Assembly: GCA_020051775.1 (NCBI GenBank)
Contig: JAGVQJ010000164.1
Location: 1-56,110 of the forward strand
Direction of reading: 5' to 3'
Length of the DNA stretch: 56,110 nucleotides
Origin: Calditrichota bacterium
GTDB taxonomy: Bacteria; Electryoneota; B3-LCP
A program made the position numbers and the translations under genes. Positions 34,217-44,298 of this stretch are shown piece after piece (the first letter of the stretch is position 1; each line of letters starts with the position of its first letter). The notes below the pieces were generated by a model. It was not told the DNA's origin, made no database searches, and was given only the letters and a program-made list of their open reading frames with translations.

Positions 34217-34960
34217 TCAGATAAGGTCATCCAGGTTGTTGATCAGGTCGGCCAAAGCTGCACGACCTTCGATGGTCGCCAGATTGAAATCCTCCGGGCC
34301 TAACGAAGGATCGAAATTGACGATGGCATTCAGCGCCAGAGCGTCGTCCAGGCTGGCCTGGAAATCTCCCAGGCTGTAGTAATTTTCCGTTTTCACCAGG
34401 AGTAGATCCAGATAATTGATCTGAGGCTCATGAGTGAAGGTCCAGGTGGGATCCAGCGCCAGAGTCGCTACGACCATTTCGTTGGATTGAACCCAATACA
34501 GTTCACCGGACGCCTGCAAGGAGAAAGCATGCCCTCCCAGCGCCTCGATAAAACTCGGATTCATACCGATCGCCCAGACAAAGTTTGCATTTCCAGTTTC
34601 GGGCATACCCAGTTTCGTATTGACCCACCCCCCACCGGACAATATCTGGACCAACTGATCCCGAGCCGCGACCAACCTCGCTACAGCTTGTGCGACACCC
34701 AAGGAATCACCAATTTGCGAAGCATAAGCAGAATCTTGGTAGGCTTCCAGGGAATCGTCCTGAGCATCCTGATAGCCTTCACCGAAGGATTGGCCGGCAG
34801 TTAAGTAATTTCCACTCTCGTACTGCGACCAGGCCAAGTCAATCCAACCTTGAACCGTGGTGGGATTGGCCGGACCGGTGCTGTCGTCCTTACCGCAGCC
34901 GGCCAACAGTGACAGGCCAACCAGGGCGATCAGTGGTAGTGTTTTCAGGCAGCTTTTCAT
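34217..34960 (-). CDS. TPR-like lipoprotein
   Basis: A 247-aa protein from the ATG at 34960, preceded by AGGGA. The lipoprotein signal is LIALVGLSLLAGCG. A helical repeat follows, beginning GWIDLAWSQYESGNYLTAGQSFGEGYQDA, which resembles TPR. The spacing to PorV (35 bp) and the pattern of a TPR lipoprotein followed by a PorV protein suggest a functional pair at the outer membrane. No enzyme motif is seen. Confidence 0.65.
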   Translation of the reverse strand: MKSCLKTLPLIALVGLSLLAGCGKDDSTGPANPTTVQGWIDLAWSQYESGNYLTAGQSFGEGYQDAQDDSLEAYQDSAYASQIGDSLGVAQAVARLVAARDQLVQILSGGGWVNTKLGMPETGNANFVWAIGMNPSFIEALGGHAFSLQASGELYWVQSNEMVVATLALDPTWTFTHEPQINYLDLLLVKTENYYSLGDFQASLDDALALNAIVNFDPSLGPEDFNLATIEGRAALADLINNLDDLI

Positions 34961-35037
34961 GAAAGAAGTCCCTACTGTGTTTGTGAATCCGACCACCATC
35001 TTGTCACTCCGCAAAGGAGGGCGGGAGGTCGGAGAAG

Positions 35038-38000
35038 TTAGCGCAGGAGTACCATCTTCTTGCTAATCTGTTGTCCACCCGACCTCAGACGGTAGAAGTA
35101 AACGCCGCTCGACACGGATAAACCTTGTGCGTTTAGACCTGACCAAACCACCTGGTTGATCCCGGCATTCCGCTGACCATCCAAAAGTGTGGTCACCAAC
35201 CGACCCGAAATATCGAACACCTCGAGATTCACCAGACCGGTCTGTGGCAGATTGAAGCGAATGGTCGTTTCGGGGTTGAAGGGATTGGGGTAGTTCTGCG
35301 ACAGCTCCAGACGCGAAGGCAACATAACCGTTCCCAGCCCTTGACCGCTAACCACCCGGTAAGTGCCGCCGCCGGATATTTCTGCGGATAGCATGGTTCT
35401 GTCGGCGCTTAAGGCCGAGGGTAACGCCTGCCAGGATCCGCTGGTCCAGCGAGCCACTGCGCACGATTCGGCAGCACGGCCAGCGAGCAATTCATCATTT
35501 AAAGTGAACGAAATCTGCCCTTGGGCCAGTTGCGAGCTGCTGCTCATAACCTGATAGGACGGGCTTACCGCCTCCAGTTCCGAACTCAGTGGTTTGAGTG
35601 TCGAGTAAAGTTCGGGCATGACACCCCAAACTCCAGCGCCCGTGGCGACGCGACCCGTCAAAATCACGTCTCCGCCCAGGTTCAAACTGGACAGTGTGCC
35701 GGAGAGATTAGTGGCCACAAAGGATTGTTGCAGCAGCGTATCCCCGCCGGTGATGTTCGTAAAGGTGATGGTCAAGCGGCAAGGATACTGTAGGCTGTCC
35801 ATGGCCAGGGAGAACGGCTGAATGTACACGCCCGGACCGTTCAGATCCATGAACATACTGTCCACCAGCACGTAACCCAGCGTATCGGGAACGTCCTGTT
35901 CCAGGCGCATGTAAGGCGGGCCCATCAGCGGAATCGTGCTCGCCAGAACAAATTGCAGACTGCTTAAGTCCACCGGGTTCTGTAGCATGGATAAAGTGAT
36001 ATCCCAACTCAGCTCGGAACTTCCGCCGGTGAAGCCGATTGGCCAGCGCTGTCCATTGTTATCCGGTTCGGAGAGCGTGTTGGCGGGTGATCCGGCTTGT
36101 AGAGTGTAACGCTCCTGGGGTGTAGAGCCGCTGTTCACAAACTGGGGATTTATATTGGCATTGCCCAGGCCTGGGAAGATGATTCCCGCCGTGTCCCACA
36201 CATCGCTATAGGTGACCATCATGGTCGAACCGACCAGGGAAACGGCGGTAAAAGCGTTACCCGACCAGTCGGAACTACCCAGAATCGTATTGGAGACCAG
36301 CGAACCGTCATCCGAATTAGAGGTCATCAGCCAGCCGCTGGTGGTCACCGGCGATGCCAGCAGGGTGCAGTAATTGAGGATCGGGGATGACCCTTGAGTA
36401 TACAGTGCCTGGCTGTGCGGAGCTACATTTTCCGCGATCAACGCGCGGATAATCAACGGTGAACTGGCTTCCGTGATATACAACCCGCCGCCTTTGACCG
36501 AAGCCGTGTTGGCGAAAATGGTTTCATCATGGATGAATGGCCGCGTGTTGGAAATTATGGCTATTCCGGCCCCTTCGGAGGCGGTATTGTCGTGTATGGT
36601 ATTATTGTGGAATTCGGTGGTGGAACCGCTGCCCAGGTAAACTCCTCCGCCGGTTAGGGTGGTCGTGTTATGGTGAATGTCGCAGTGATGCACCACACCC
36701 CTCGTACCAGAGAGATACAAGCCGCCGCCGCTGGAGGCGGAGTTATTGTAGATCTGGCAGGAATCTAAAACCGGCTGGGTTAACCAATCAGCGTAAATCG
36801 CCCCGCCCAAAATGGTCAGATTATCATGGATCAGACACTGCCGGAAGGTGGGAGCAGAATTCCCGGTTAGGAATACGGCGCCGCCTATAAGCGAGACATT
36901 GCCGTACCATTCGCAGTGCTCGAGCAACGGTGAGGCATTGGTAATACTCGTCGCTCCGCCCAAGCTGTCCGCACCCCGGGTGAAAGTGGCATAGCGCACC
37001 ACTGAACCGGACGACCCCTGGTCAAATCTGAGGCCTGCCCAGGTGCAGTCGGCGAGTATGGTCGAGAAATTGATGGGTGCCGAAGATTCGCCGTTCGCCA
37101 ATAGCGTACCCTTGACCGTGATTTTGAAATTCCCCTCGAATTCGACGTCCACCCCTGGTTCGATCGTCAAAGTTTGACCCGCAGGAATAGTGACGTCGCC
37201 CACCACATAGTAGGGCTGATTGGCGGTCGTCCAGGTAACCTCGCCGACATTGCCGATCCAGTAATTGACCTGGCTAGTGCCGGTTCCGATCAACCTCACG
37301 TTCCAGGGGGAAGATCCCGGAATATCCGTGTATATATGCAGCATGGTATTATGGGGGCCCGTACTCGCCGGGCTGAAAACCACCGGCAACATCAGGGTAT
37401 CATTGGTACTAATATGGAACAAGCTGGTGTCGAAAGGAACGTTGAAATTCAACTCGTCTTCCAGCACCAGACTATCCAATCCCAGGTCCAAGGCTCCGGT
37501 ATTCCAGATCTTGATATACATGGTGCTGTCGTGGGTCAGAGGGACCACTCCGAACGCCAGCGTATCGCTGTCAAAATGGTAGATGGCGCTGGATCCCGAC
37601 CCTGTGCAGACGATGCTGTCAGATCCGGCATTGCTGCTGAAGATAACCGGACTGAGATAGTTAACCTGTCCAAAGGGCTTAAAGCGGATCATGTAATGAA
37701 CCGTGTCGTGGACCGCTAAAGTATCAACGATGTACCAGGGGCGATCGGAATAGGGGGACGGGCTGATGGTATCCAAGGCGAAGAAATTGGCGCCACCCGG
37801 ATAACTGAAATTGCCGAGGTTAATGACCAGCTTGGATTGAATCGATCCCTGGTCCTCGCCGTCGTTCCAGACCATAACAGGCAGCTCCAGCGAGTCGCCG
37901 GCGGATACCAGACCGAAGTGCAAAGAATCCGGTGACAGTTTCAGAATCGGATTAACGCCGGTACCATGCAGGTTGAGTTGCGGAATGTAGGTCGCATCAT

Positions 38001-39354
38001 TGCTGTGAATCCCTAAAATGCCGGCCACGTCGGCGACGGCGGTCGGCATGAAAGCCAGCGTTATATCCACTGAACCGTGGCTGGGAACTACGATGACTTC
38101 CTGTATGGGATCAATCAGGCTGTCGTAATTGCTGCTGAATTGAGAATTGGAAATGGCCAGAGAATCTAAAGTCAAAGCCGCCCCGCCAATGTTATACAAA
38201 GTAACGGCTTGATTCCCGGTCGTGTTGATTTTCTGCAATCCAAATTCGACCAAATCGGTATGCAAACCGGTCGTGTCGGGTTCGTAGTGAGTGACTAAAG
38301 TATCCGGGCCGAAAGATAACATAGGGATAGTAGGTGCGGCCAGGATCCCGTTACCGTAGGCGCCTATGTTGGCGCGGCCTCCATTAGGAGCCGGTTCACT
38401 GGAAAAAGGCGCGAGCGGGGAGGCTGCGTCAATGGTGGCGCTATAGTTCTGCACACGCAGGTCGCCGGCAGCTTGATTGATGAAGTAGGGATTGACCCAC
38501 ATGTTGCCTTCACCCATGATCAGCAGGGTGTCGGAGGTCACGCTATCAATGTCGCAATAAGAAATTTCACCCGGATCGAACAGGAACCAGTAACTGTCCC
38601 ATACGATGGAATTTCGCATGGACAGCTTGTCGTCGGTTTCCACATAAAGGCTATAGCCATCGCCGGAACCGTTGCCGGCGATGGTCAGGTGATTGGGGAT
38701 GAGACCTGCGACATTGCCCATATACACGGCATGACCCTTGTCATGGGAAGCGAGGTTGTCCATGAACAAATTGTAGGCAAATTCCGGCGTGCCGCCCCAA
38801 AGGTAAACGGCGCCACCGTCAAAATCCGCCCAATTGTCCACGAAAGAGCAATGCTTGATCGCCTGGATACCACCGTACATATACACCGCTCCACCGCAGG
38901 AATTAGGATAAACGCCCTGGGCTAATCCCAACTCGAAGCGGCAATATTCCAGCTTGGAATTGACATGGGCGTTTACAAAACGGATACCACCCCAGCCTAC
39001 CAGGGAACTGGCCGCCGTGAAGGTGATGGAATCCTGCTCCGTGCCCACCGCTTGCAGCAGCCCAAAGACCTTCAATTGGTAATTCCCCTGGAAGATGACC
39101 TGGACATTTGGTCCGATAAAAAGCGTATCGCCCTGTGGTACAGTGAGGGTGCTGTCCACGAGATAGGGTGATCCGGTAGAATCCCAGGTTACGGTCCCGA
39201 TGAGAACGCCTCCAACGTGAGTCGCGTCCAAGCCGAAGGTTCCGGCAGGGATAGACGGCGCCCTCCGAGTCGGCGTAGGAGCCGCATGGAGGACCGTGGT
39301 CATCAGAAGGCCACTGATCAGTAAGAAGCTGAGTAGGCGGGATGGCTTGATCAT
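35038..39354 (-). CDS. T9SS-secreted beta-helix/choice-of-anchor protein
   Basis: A 1438-aa protein starting at the ATG at 39354 (GGAG upstream) with a signal peptide ending VLHAAP. It has an N-terminal parallel beta-helix (about residues 45-335), choice-of-anchor D Ig-like modules (SPDSLHFGLVSAGDSLELPV; DTLAFGVVPLTHDSTMYIK), a second beta-helix (about 690-1090, with repeated GGAIY/GGGLY and HNNTIHDN turns), a further beta domain, and a C-terminal T9SS type A sorting domain (LSQNYPNPFNPETTIRFNLP; SSGVYFYRLRSGGQ; KKMVLLR). It should be exported by T9SS and held on the surface. The ligand is unknown. Confidence 0.85.
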   Translation of the reverse strand: MIKPSRLLSFLLISGLLMTTVLHAAPTPTRRAPSIPAGTFGLDATHVGGVLIGTVTWDSTGSPYLVDSTLTVPQGDTLFIGPNVQVIFQGNYQLKVFGLLQAVGTEQDSITFTAASSLVGWGGIRFVNAHVNSKLEYCRFELGLAQGVYPNSCGGAVYMYGGIQAIKHCSFVDNWADFDGGAVYLWGGTPEFAYNLFMDNLASHDKGHAVYMGNVAGLIPNHLTIAGNGSGDGYSLYVETDDKLSMRNSIVWDSYWFLFDPGEISYCDIDSVTSDTLLIMGEGNMWVNPYFINQAAGDLRVQNYSATIDAASPLAPFSSEPAPNGGRANIGAYGNGILAAPTIPMLSFGPDTLVTHYEPDTTGLHTDLVEFGLQKINTTGNQAVTLYNIGGAALTLDSLAISNSQFSSNYDSLIDPIQEVIVVPSHGSVDITLAFMPTAVADVAGILGIHSNDATYIPQLNLHGTGVNPILKLSPDSLHFGLVSAGDSLELPVMVWNDGEDQGSIQSKLVINLGNFSYPGGANFFALDTISPSPYSDRPWYIVDTLAVHDTVHYMIRFKPFGQVNYLSPVIFSSNAGSDSIVCTGSGSSAIYHFDSDTLAFGVVPLTHDSTMYIKIWNTGALDLGLDSLVLEDELNFNVPFDTSLFHISTNDTLMLPVVFSPASTGPHNTMLHIYTDIPGSSPWNVRLIGTGTSQVNYWIGNVGEVTWTTANQPYYVVGDVTIPAGQTLTIEPGVDVEFEGNFKITVKGTLLANGESSAPINFSTILADCTWAGLRFDQGSSGSVVRYATFTRGADSLGGATSITNASPLLEHCEWYGNVSLIGGAVFLTGNSAPTFRQCLIHDNLTILGGAIYADWLTQPVLDSCQIYNNSASSGGGLYLSGTRGVVHHCDIHHNTTTLTGGGVYLGSGSTTEFHNNTIHDNTASEGAGIAIISNTRPFIHDETIFANTASVKGGGLYITEASSPLIIRALIAENVAPHSQALYTQGSSPILNYCTLLASPVTTSGWLMTSNSDDGSLVSNTILGSSDWSGNAFTAVSLVGSTMMVTYSDVWDTAGIIFPGLGNANINPQFVNSGSTPQERYTLQAGSPANTLSEPDNNGQRWPIGFTGGSSELSWDITLSMLQNPVDLSSLQFVLASTIPLMGPPYMRLEQDVPDTLGYVLVDSMFMDLNGPGVYIQPFSLAMDSLQYPCRLTITFTNITGGDTLLQQSFVATNLSGTLSSLNLGGDVILTGRVATGAGVWGVMPELYSTLKPLSSELEAVSPSYQVMSSSSQLAQGQISFTLNDELLAGRAAESCAVARWTSGSWQALPSALSADRTMLSAEISGGGTYRVVSGQGLGTVMLPSRLELSQNYPNPFNPETTIRFNLPQTGLVNLEVFDISGRLVTTLLDGQRNAGINQVVWSGLNAQGLSVSSGVYFYRLRSGGQQISKKMVLLR

Positions 39355-39442
39355 GGATTGCTCCAAAGGTTCTTTTATAATCCACCGATATGTGGTGTAT
39401 ATCCCGTGCGGCGGTTTGCTACCAGTCGCGCCGCTGACAGGA

Positions 39443-42208
39443 TCAGCGGATAATGACGAACTTGCCGGTCGAAAGCTTACCCTTATTGGCGGGCGTCATA
39501 TCTTCCACGGCGAACATGTAAATACCGGAAGCGACCTGTTGGCCGTTGCGGCTGTTCAGATCCCAGCGTTCTGAATTTTCACTTACCCAACCCAAGTTGG
39601 AATCGCCCAGATTGTTGGCGGTCTGGCCGCTGTGCGGGATGATCGCTACCAAATCGCCGGCTACAGTGTAAATCCGGATCAAACACTGGGCAGGGAGATT
39701 GATGAACTCCAACCTCCGGTCGGTCTGAGGGAAGAAGTCCGGCGTGCCGTCATCCTGATTTTCCCAGGACAATCCCGAACCCGGCTTCGTCTCAATGTAG
39801 GTAGTGGTGTAATCCTCGTATGCGCGGTAAGGATTAGGCACTACACCAACTTTATGAGTGGGGTCGCCGGAGGGCGCGGCATAGATCCGGTTGGCGTTAC
39901 GCGCCGTTTCCAATGGTTCAGTGCCTGATTTGGGGTCGCCGTAATCGAATGCAGTGACCGCATAGTAGCGGGGGAACAAGGCGTGCGCGAAGTGAATCGT
40001 ATCCACGTAGGAGGTATCTGACTCCCAGATGGCGCCCAGGCCGGAGTTAGCTCCCACTGGTTTCAGGTAAAAAGTAAATCCATTGGGAAAGATCGAATCC
40101 GGCGGCTGGTTAGTCAAGTTGTTGGGGTAAGTCGCTAAAGAGTCGTCCGAGCTGTAGTATCCAAAGTCCACACGGTCAAATTCGGCCAGCAGTTCGTAGT
40201 CAACTTCCAGACCGGAATTGGAGACGTAAACGCGATAGCCCTCGAAGTCTTGTACACCCGAGAACGGATCGTAATATTCAACGTTTTCGGCATTATTTTT
40301 CCAGCGTAAGACGATGTAATCTTCACCGGTTTCGTAGGAAAGCTCCGGGATGGGGGGTGGAGGCGGTCCGCGGAAGTCGGGGATGCCATCTCCGGGATCC
40401 AGCACGCCGTTGCCTTGGGTGTAGCCGATATTCAACTCGCCATAGCGAGGATCGGAGACGAACTCTGGACGGGGAATGTTATCTTCACCATAGTTCAATT
40501 TCCCATCTCGCTCACCGGCATCCGGTCCTGGATAGACTCCCTGAGGTACCCCGAAGTAGGTGCACATGCAATCGGGGGCAGCAGCGTATAGTCCGTCCGA
40601 ACCTACATCCTCGCCGAACCAGCCGTCGCCATTGGAATCTATCATTTCGTTGTCGTAGACTTTGGCTGCCCAGGCGGCATTGTATTGGTAGGGACCGAAA
40701 TTGAAACGGGAAATGTCCACCAGGTTATTGCCGCTGACGTCATCCTGCGGATTATCATTGGTATGGAAATTAGGCGCGGCCACGTAACCGATGGTCATGT
40801 GGAACTTTTCACCCGGATTCAAACGGTAAACGTCCTTGCCGTCCGGTCCGGTGTGATCGAAGATGCCCAAAGGTCCCCAAGATAGCAGATAGCGCGTGTC
40901 ATACCCATTCGCCAGATCGCCGGCATTCGAGAGAGGTTGCAAGCGCCATTGATGCGGTACTAGATTGCCTGTTAAAGGGTCAATGGCATATTGGGGATTA
41001 TCCCCTATGTATTCATGATCGGCCACATAGGTCTGATCGTAATCGAATTCGCCGTTGGACATGACGAAGTATTTGCGGGCGTCGCCATCGGGCGTGCCGT
41101 AGATGTTGGTCCAGTTCCCCTCGGAATGGTCATCCTGCCAGGACGGCCCGAAGTCCAGTTCCGGAGTGCCGTGGGAAATCCACCAGTTGAAGGAGGTCTT
41201 AAGGCGGGGGTTGGGAGCGCGCACCACGCGCACACCGGTGATGCCGTCGCAGGAAAAATCGCTGCCGGAGTTGACGTTGTTGGGTCGGCCGTCGTTGTCG
41301 GCGATCCAGGCTGCGTTGATCACCAGAGTATCGGGGATGGGATCGCCGCCCTGGGGATCGGGTAACATGCGGATGTACCACTGTTGGAACCCGCAAATGT
41401 CGTCCTCATGGCGGAGACCTTCGTCTTCCTGACCCACGTCCGCGTCAACATAGAGGGCTACATAAAGGTTTTTCAGGAAGTTGGTGGCAATGTTCTCGAA
41501 TTCGTAGTCAATCAGGATGAAATTTTGGGCGTAGTTGTATGACCAGGCATACGAAGTTTGTTTAACCTCAATACCTAAAGGAAAGTGTGGCCCGTCAATG
41601 ATGTCGCTGCCCGTCCAGATGCTCTCGACCAAGGTGTCCGTGTAAACCGCTAAGAAATCCTGTTCGGCAATGGCGTCCGGACTGGTAACCAGCTCACCCA
41701 TGCGGTTGATGGAGTTGGGTATAGTGGATCGCTCCACCATGCCATGTTCCTCTTTAGGCAAACCACCGACCTCGCCCGGTTCCATCTCATACTCATCGCG
41801 CCCCGGGCCGGTCCAGCCTTCTGAACCCACGGAAACACGGGGAAACTCAAACCCGCCCTGCTGCACCAACGCGCCTACCCAAATCGCTCCCATGAACAGA
41901 TACTGGATATTCGAGTTGCCGGGGAATTCGCATTGCGGCGCCCAAATCTGGTTCATGTACTCCGGATCGGACATAGCTTCAGAATCGCCTTTGCCCAGGT
42001 TGCCGAAGAATCCCCAGTTGGTGACCGTCAACCAGACGTTCCCCTTGCGATGCGTGCGGTTATATCGAGCGATATTATGCAGAACATCGGTTTCGGGAGG
42101 CTCATACTTCTGGGCGACCGGTCCCACGGGATTGTCGCGAGCTTCCAAAGTCGCGGCCAGCGCCAGCAGCGCTATGAACAGGCTGATGAAGATCCGCTTA
42201 TGTAGCAT
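39443..42208 (-). CDS. large secreted protein with T9SS sorting domain
   Basis: A 921-aa protein from the ATG at 42208 (GAGAGG upstream) with a signal peptide ending LEARDN. The long central domain is unfamiliar but begins YNRTHRKGNVWLTVTNWGFF, a start I associate with large hypothetical surface proteins of FCB candidate phyla. A fibronectin III-like segment (LSYETGEDYIVLRWKNNAE) follows a proline stretch, and the C-terminus is a T9SS/FlgD-like sorting domain (WDLNSRNGQQVASGIYMF to GKFVIIR). A stem (CCGCTGA/TCAGCGG, 39431-39449) overlaps the stop codon. Function unknown. Confidence 0.7.
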   Translation of the reverse strand: MLHKRIFISLFIALLALAATLEARDNPVGPVAQKYEPPETDVLHNIARYNRTHRKGNVWLTVTNWGFFGNLGKGDSEAMSDPEYMNQIWAPQCEFPGNSNIQYLFMGAIWVGALVQQGGFEFPRVSVGSEGWTGPGRDEYEMEPGEVGGLPKEEHGMVERSTIPNSINRMGELVTSPDAIAEQDFLAVYTDTLVESIWTGSDIIDGPHFPLGIEVKQTSYAWSYNYAQNFILIDYEFENIATNFLKNLYVALYVDADVGQEDEGLRHEDDICGFQQWYIRMLPDPQGGDPIPDTLVINAAWIADNDGRPNNVNSGSDFSCDGITGVRVVRAPNPRLKTSFNWWISHGTPELDFGPSWQDDHSEGNWTNIYGTPDGDARKYFVMSNGEFDYDQTYVADHEYIGDNPQYAIDPLTGNLVPHQWRLQPLSNAGDLANGYDTRYLLSWGPLGIFDHTGPDGKDVYRLNPGEKFHMTIGYVAAPNFHTNDNPQDDVSGNNLVDISRFNFGPYQYNAAWAAKVYDNEMIDSNGDGWFGEDVGSDGLYAAAPDCMCTYFGVPQGVYPGPDAGERDGKLNYGEDNIPRPEFVSDPRYGELNIGYTQGNGVLDPGDGIPDFRGPPPPPIPELSYETGEDYIVLRWKNNAENVEYYDPFSGVQDFEGYRVYVSNSGLEVDYELLAEFDRVDFGYYSSDDSLATYPNNLTNQPPDSIFPNGFTFYLKPVGANSGLGAIWESDTSYVDTIHFAHALFPRYYAVTAFDYGDPKSGTEPLETARNANRIYAAPSGDPTHKVGVVPNPYRAYEDYTTTYIETKPGSGLSWENQDDGTPDFFPQTDRRLEFINLPAQCLIRIYTVAGDLVAIIPHSGQTANNLGDSNLGWVSENSERWDLNSRNGQQVASGIYMFAVEDMTPANKGKLSTGKFVIIR

Positions 42209-42335
42209 CTTTGCTAACCTCTCACACTTTGTGGTGCATGCGCACGATGAGCGGGGGATCAACCCCTGGATATTCTCTTAAAGGCTTATCTGGAAGCCTG
42301 GGAACTCTATTGTTATGAACTTAAACCGGGACCGA

Positions 42336-44273
42336 TTACCAATTACCCAGACCGTAAGCGCCGATTTCACCACCGCTCGGCCCGGCTGTAGCGGCGGGAG
42401 AACCCGCTTGCAGATGGAAATCACCGGCGGCGGCGTTTACGAAGAGCGGATTGCTGGTGATGTTGGTGGCGTCTGGCGTGAATCCGCTGTACAACGTGAA
42501 GGCCGGATCCGGTTGATGAAAATCATTGTAACTCACGACCGGACTTGACGATCCCCAGACTTGTAAATTGCATCCATGCCCGTTGGTTGGGGTTCCGCTA
42601 TAGTTGAAGGCAACGATGTTCTGCGCGATTTGCGGGTCGGACGTTTCTGCCACGATGATACCGCCGTAGGCATTCGCCGAAATCGTATTATACTGGATGA
42701 TCGGCGAGGATTCGTTCTCGCATTTGATTCCCCAGAAATCGGTTCCGTACACAAGATTCGATTCGATGGTCGGCGAACTATGGAAGCTGCACAGAATTCC
42801 ATAGCCAATGCCGTTAAGGATACGGTTGTGGCGAATTAGCGGATGCGAGTTGTTATAGCAGTTGATACCGACAGGACCAAACCCGTCAATGACATTGAGC
42901 TCGATCGTCGGCTGAGCTTGGTTCAGACAACTGATCGCCGCCCATTCGCTGCCCGTGAAGGTGTTACCGCTGATTTCCGGCGCGCAATTCTTGACCGTGA
43001 TGACACCAGCAAATGGAGGTTCGATGACAGTCGAAGAGCCTTTTTCAAACCGGGAATTACGAATGTAGGAAGAGGCTTCGGCGCCTTCAAAGATCAGGCC
43101 CATCCATTTGGCTTGGACATTGGTGGAATCCAGCGGTTTGAAAACCGCACCATCCGCCAGCAAGGTGCCTTCGACACGCATGCTGTAGGTGTCATTGAAC
43201 AACACCAATGCCCCGGGTTCGATGGTCAAGACCTGGCCATCTGGTACAAAAACGTTGCAGGAGACATACCAGGGATTCGCAGCGGCGGTCAGTACACGCC
43301 CGCCGATGGCGCCACGCAGCTCGGTCGCGCCTATATAATAAGGTATGGAGCCGATCGCTCCGCCGTCCGAGGCAGCGGAAATGCAGGGTGAACAGGGATC
43401 CAGATTGTACAACTGCGTCCACTGGTCTTCATACATAGGACTCATGCTGAAATTGAAATTCAGGTCGCAGGAATCCCCATTGGCATTGACCGTTAGACGT
43501 TCGCCGATCCCCTCCGGGCAGTCAGCCCATTGCCGGGCGTTGTTCTCAAAGCTGTTGGTATAGTGGATAACCGGCTGAGCATTTAGAGTGAAGGGATCGC
43601 CGGGTTCCGGTTCGCAACGCACGCCATCGCCGTCATTCTCAATGATGTTGTCATCGAGAAGGCGCGGACGACTGTTTAAACCGATGCAGTAAATGCCGTG
43701 GTAACCGTTGATCAGAACGCTGCACTTACGGATGATGGGGCTGGAATTCCAACAGAAAATGGCTCCATTGATCCAGATGCCGTCCAGATCGTTGACCCAT
43801 TGACCGGTCGTGTCGTTGATATGTCCCGGATAGCGTTGCGTGGAATCCCAAACTGCGCCGTACTTAATCTGGCAATAAGCCATTTCGGAAGTATCGTTGC
43901 CGGAATCGAAGATAATAGCGCGCCACTGACCGCGATCCGGAGAGCCTAATGCAGCAGGCATAGAAGTGAAGACGATGTTGTTGTCTGCATTACCGACGGC
44001 TTGCAGATGACCCTTAACCATGAATTTGAACAAGCCGCCGAAGCGCAATTCCACGCCGGGTTCGATCGTCAGGGTTTGACCTTGGGGGACGGTCAGGTCG
44101 CCGGTCACCCAGTAGGGGCTGTTGGCGGCGGAGAGCGTTCCGGTCTGATCACCCGAAATCTGGGTCCCGCTGGGAGTAAGACCGGGACCGGTAGTGGTCA
44201 CGTCTTTGTTGGAACAGCCGGCGAGAATGATGGCTGTGCTGAGCATCAGCCAGAGGATAGCCCTCGATTTCAT
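42336..44273 (-). CDS. beta-helix lipoprotein
   Basis: A 645-aa lipoprotein (signal STAIILAGCS) with two right-handed parallel beta-helix modules, each introduced by the same pair of segments: WVTGDLTVPQGQTLTIEPGVELRF and WYVSCNVFVPDGQVLTIEPGALV. These match the starts of the two helices in the 1438-aa protein (for example TIPAGQTLTIEPGVDVEF), so the two genes share a module. There is no T9SS domain; the protein is probably retained by its lipid. The Shine-Dalgarno TAGGAG precedes the ATG at 44273. It lies 25 bp downstream of the TonB receptor gene. Confidence 0.8.
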   Translation of the reverse strand: MKSRAILWLMLSTAIILAGCSNKDVTTTGPGLTPSGTQISGDQTGTLSAANSPYWVTGDLTVPQGQTLTIEPGVELRFGGLFKFMVKGHLQAVGNADNNIVFTSMPAALGSPDRGQWRAIIFDSGNDTSEMAYCQIKYGAVWDSTQRYPGHINDTTGQWVNDLDGIWINGAIFCWNSSPIIRKCSVLINGYHGIYCIGLNSRPRLLDDNIIENDGDGVRCEPEPGDPFTLNAQPVIHYTNSFENNARQWADCPEGIGERLTVNANGDSCDLNFNFSMSPMYEDQWTQLYNLDPCSPCISAASDGGAIGSIPYYIGATELRGAIGGRVLTAAANPWYVSCNVFVPDGQVLTIEPGALVLFNDTYSMRVEGTLLADGAVFKPLDSTNVQAKWMGLIFEGAEASSYIRNSRFEKGSSTVIEPPFAGVITVKNCAPEISGNTFTGSEWAAISCLNQAQPTIELNVIDGFGPVGINCYNNSHPLIRHNRILNGIGYGILCSFHSSPTIESNLVYGTDFWGIKCENESSPIIQYNTISANAYGGIIVAETSDPQIAQNIVAFNYSGTPTNGHGCNLQVWGSSSPVVSYNDFHQPDPAFTLYSGFTPDATNITSNPLFVNAAAGDFHLQAGSPAATAGPSGGEIGAYGLGNW

Positions 44274-44298
44274 GCTTACACTCCTATGCTGCCGAATT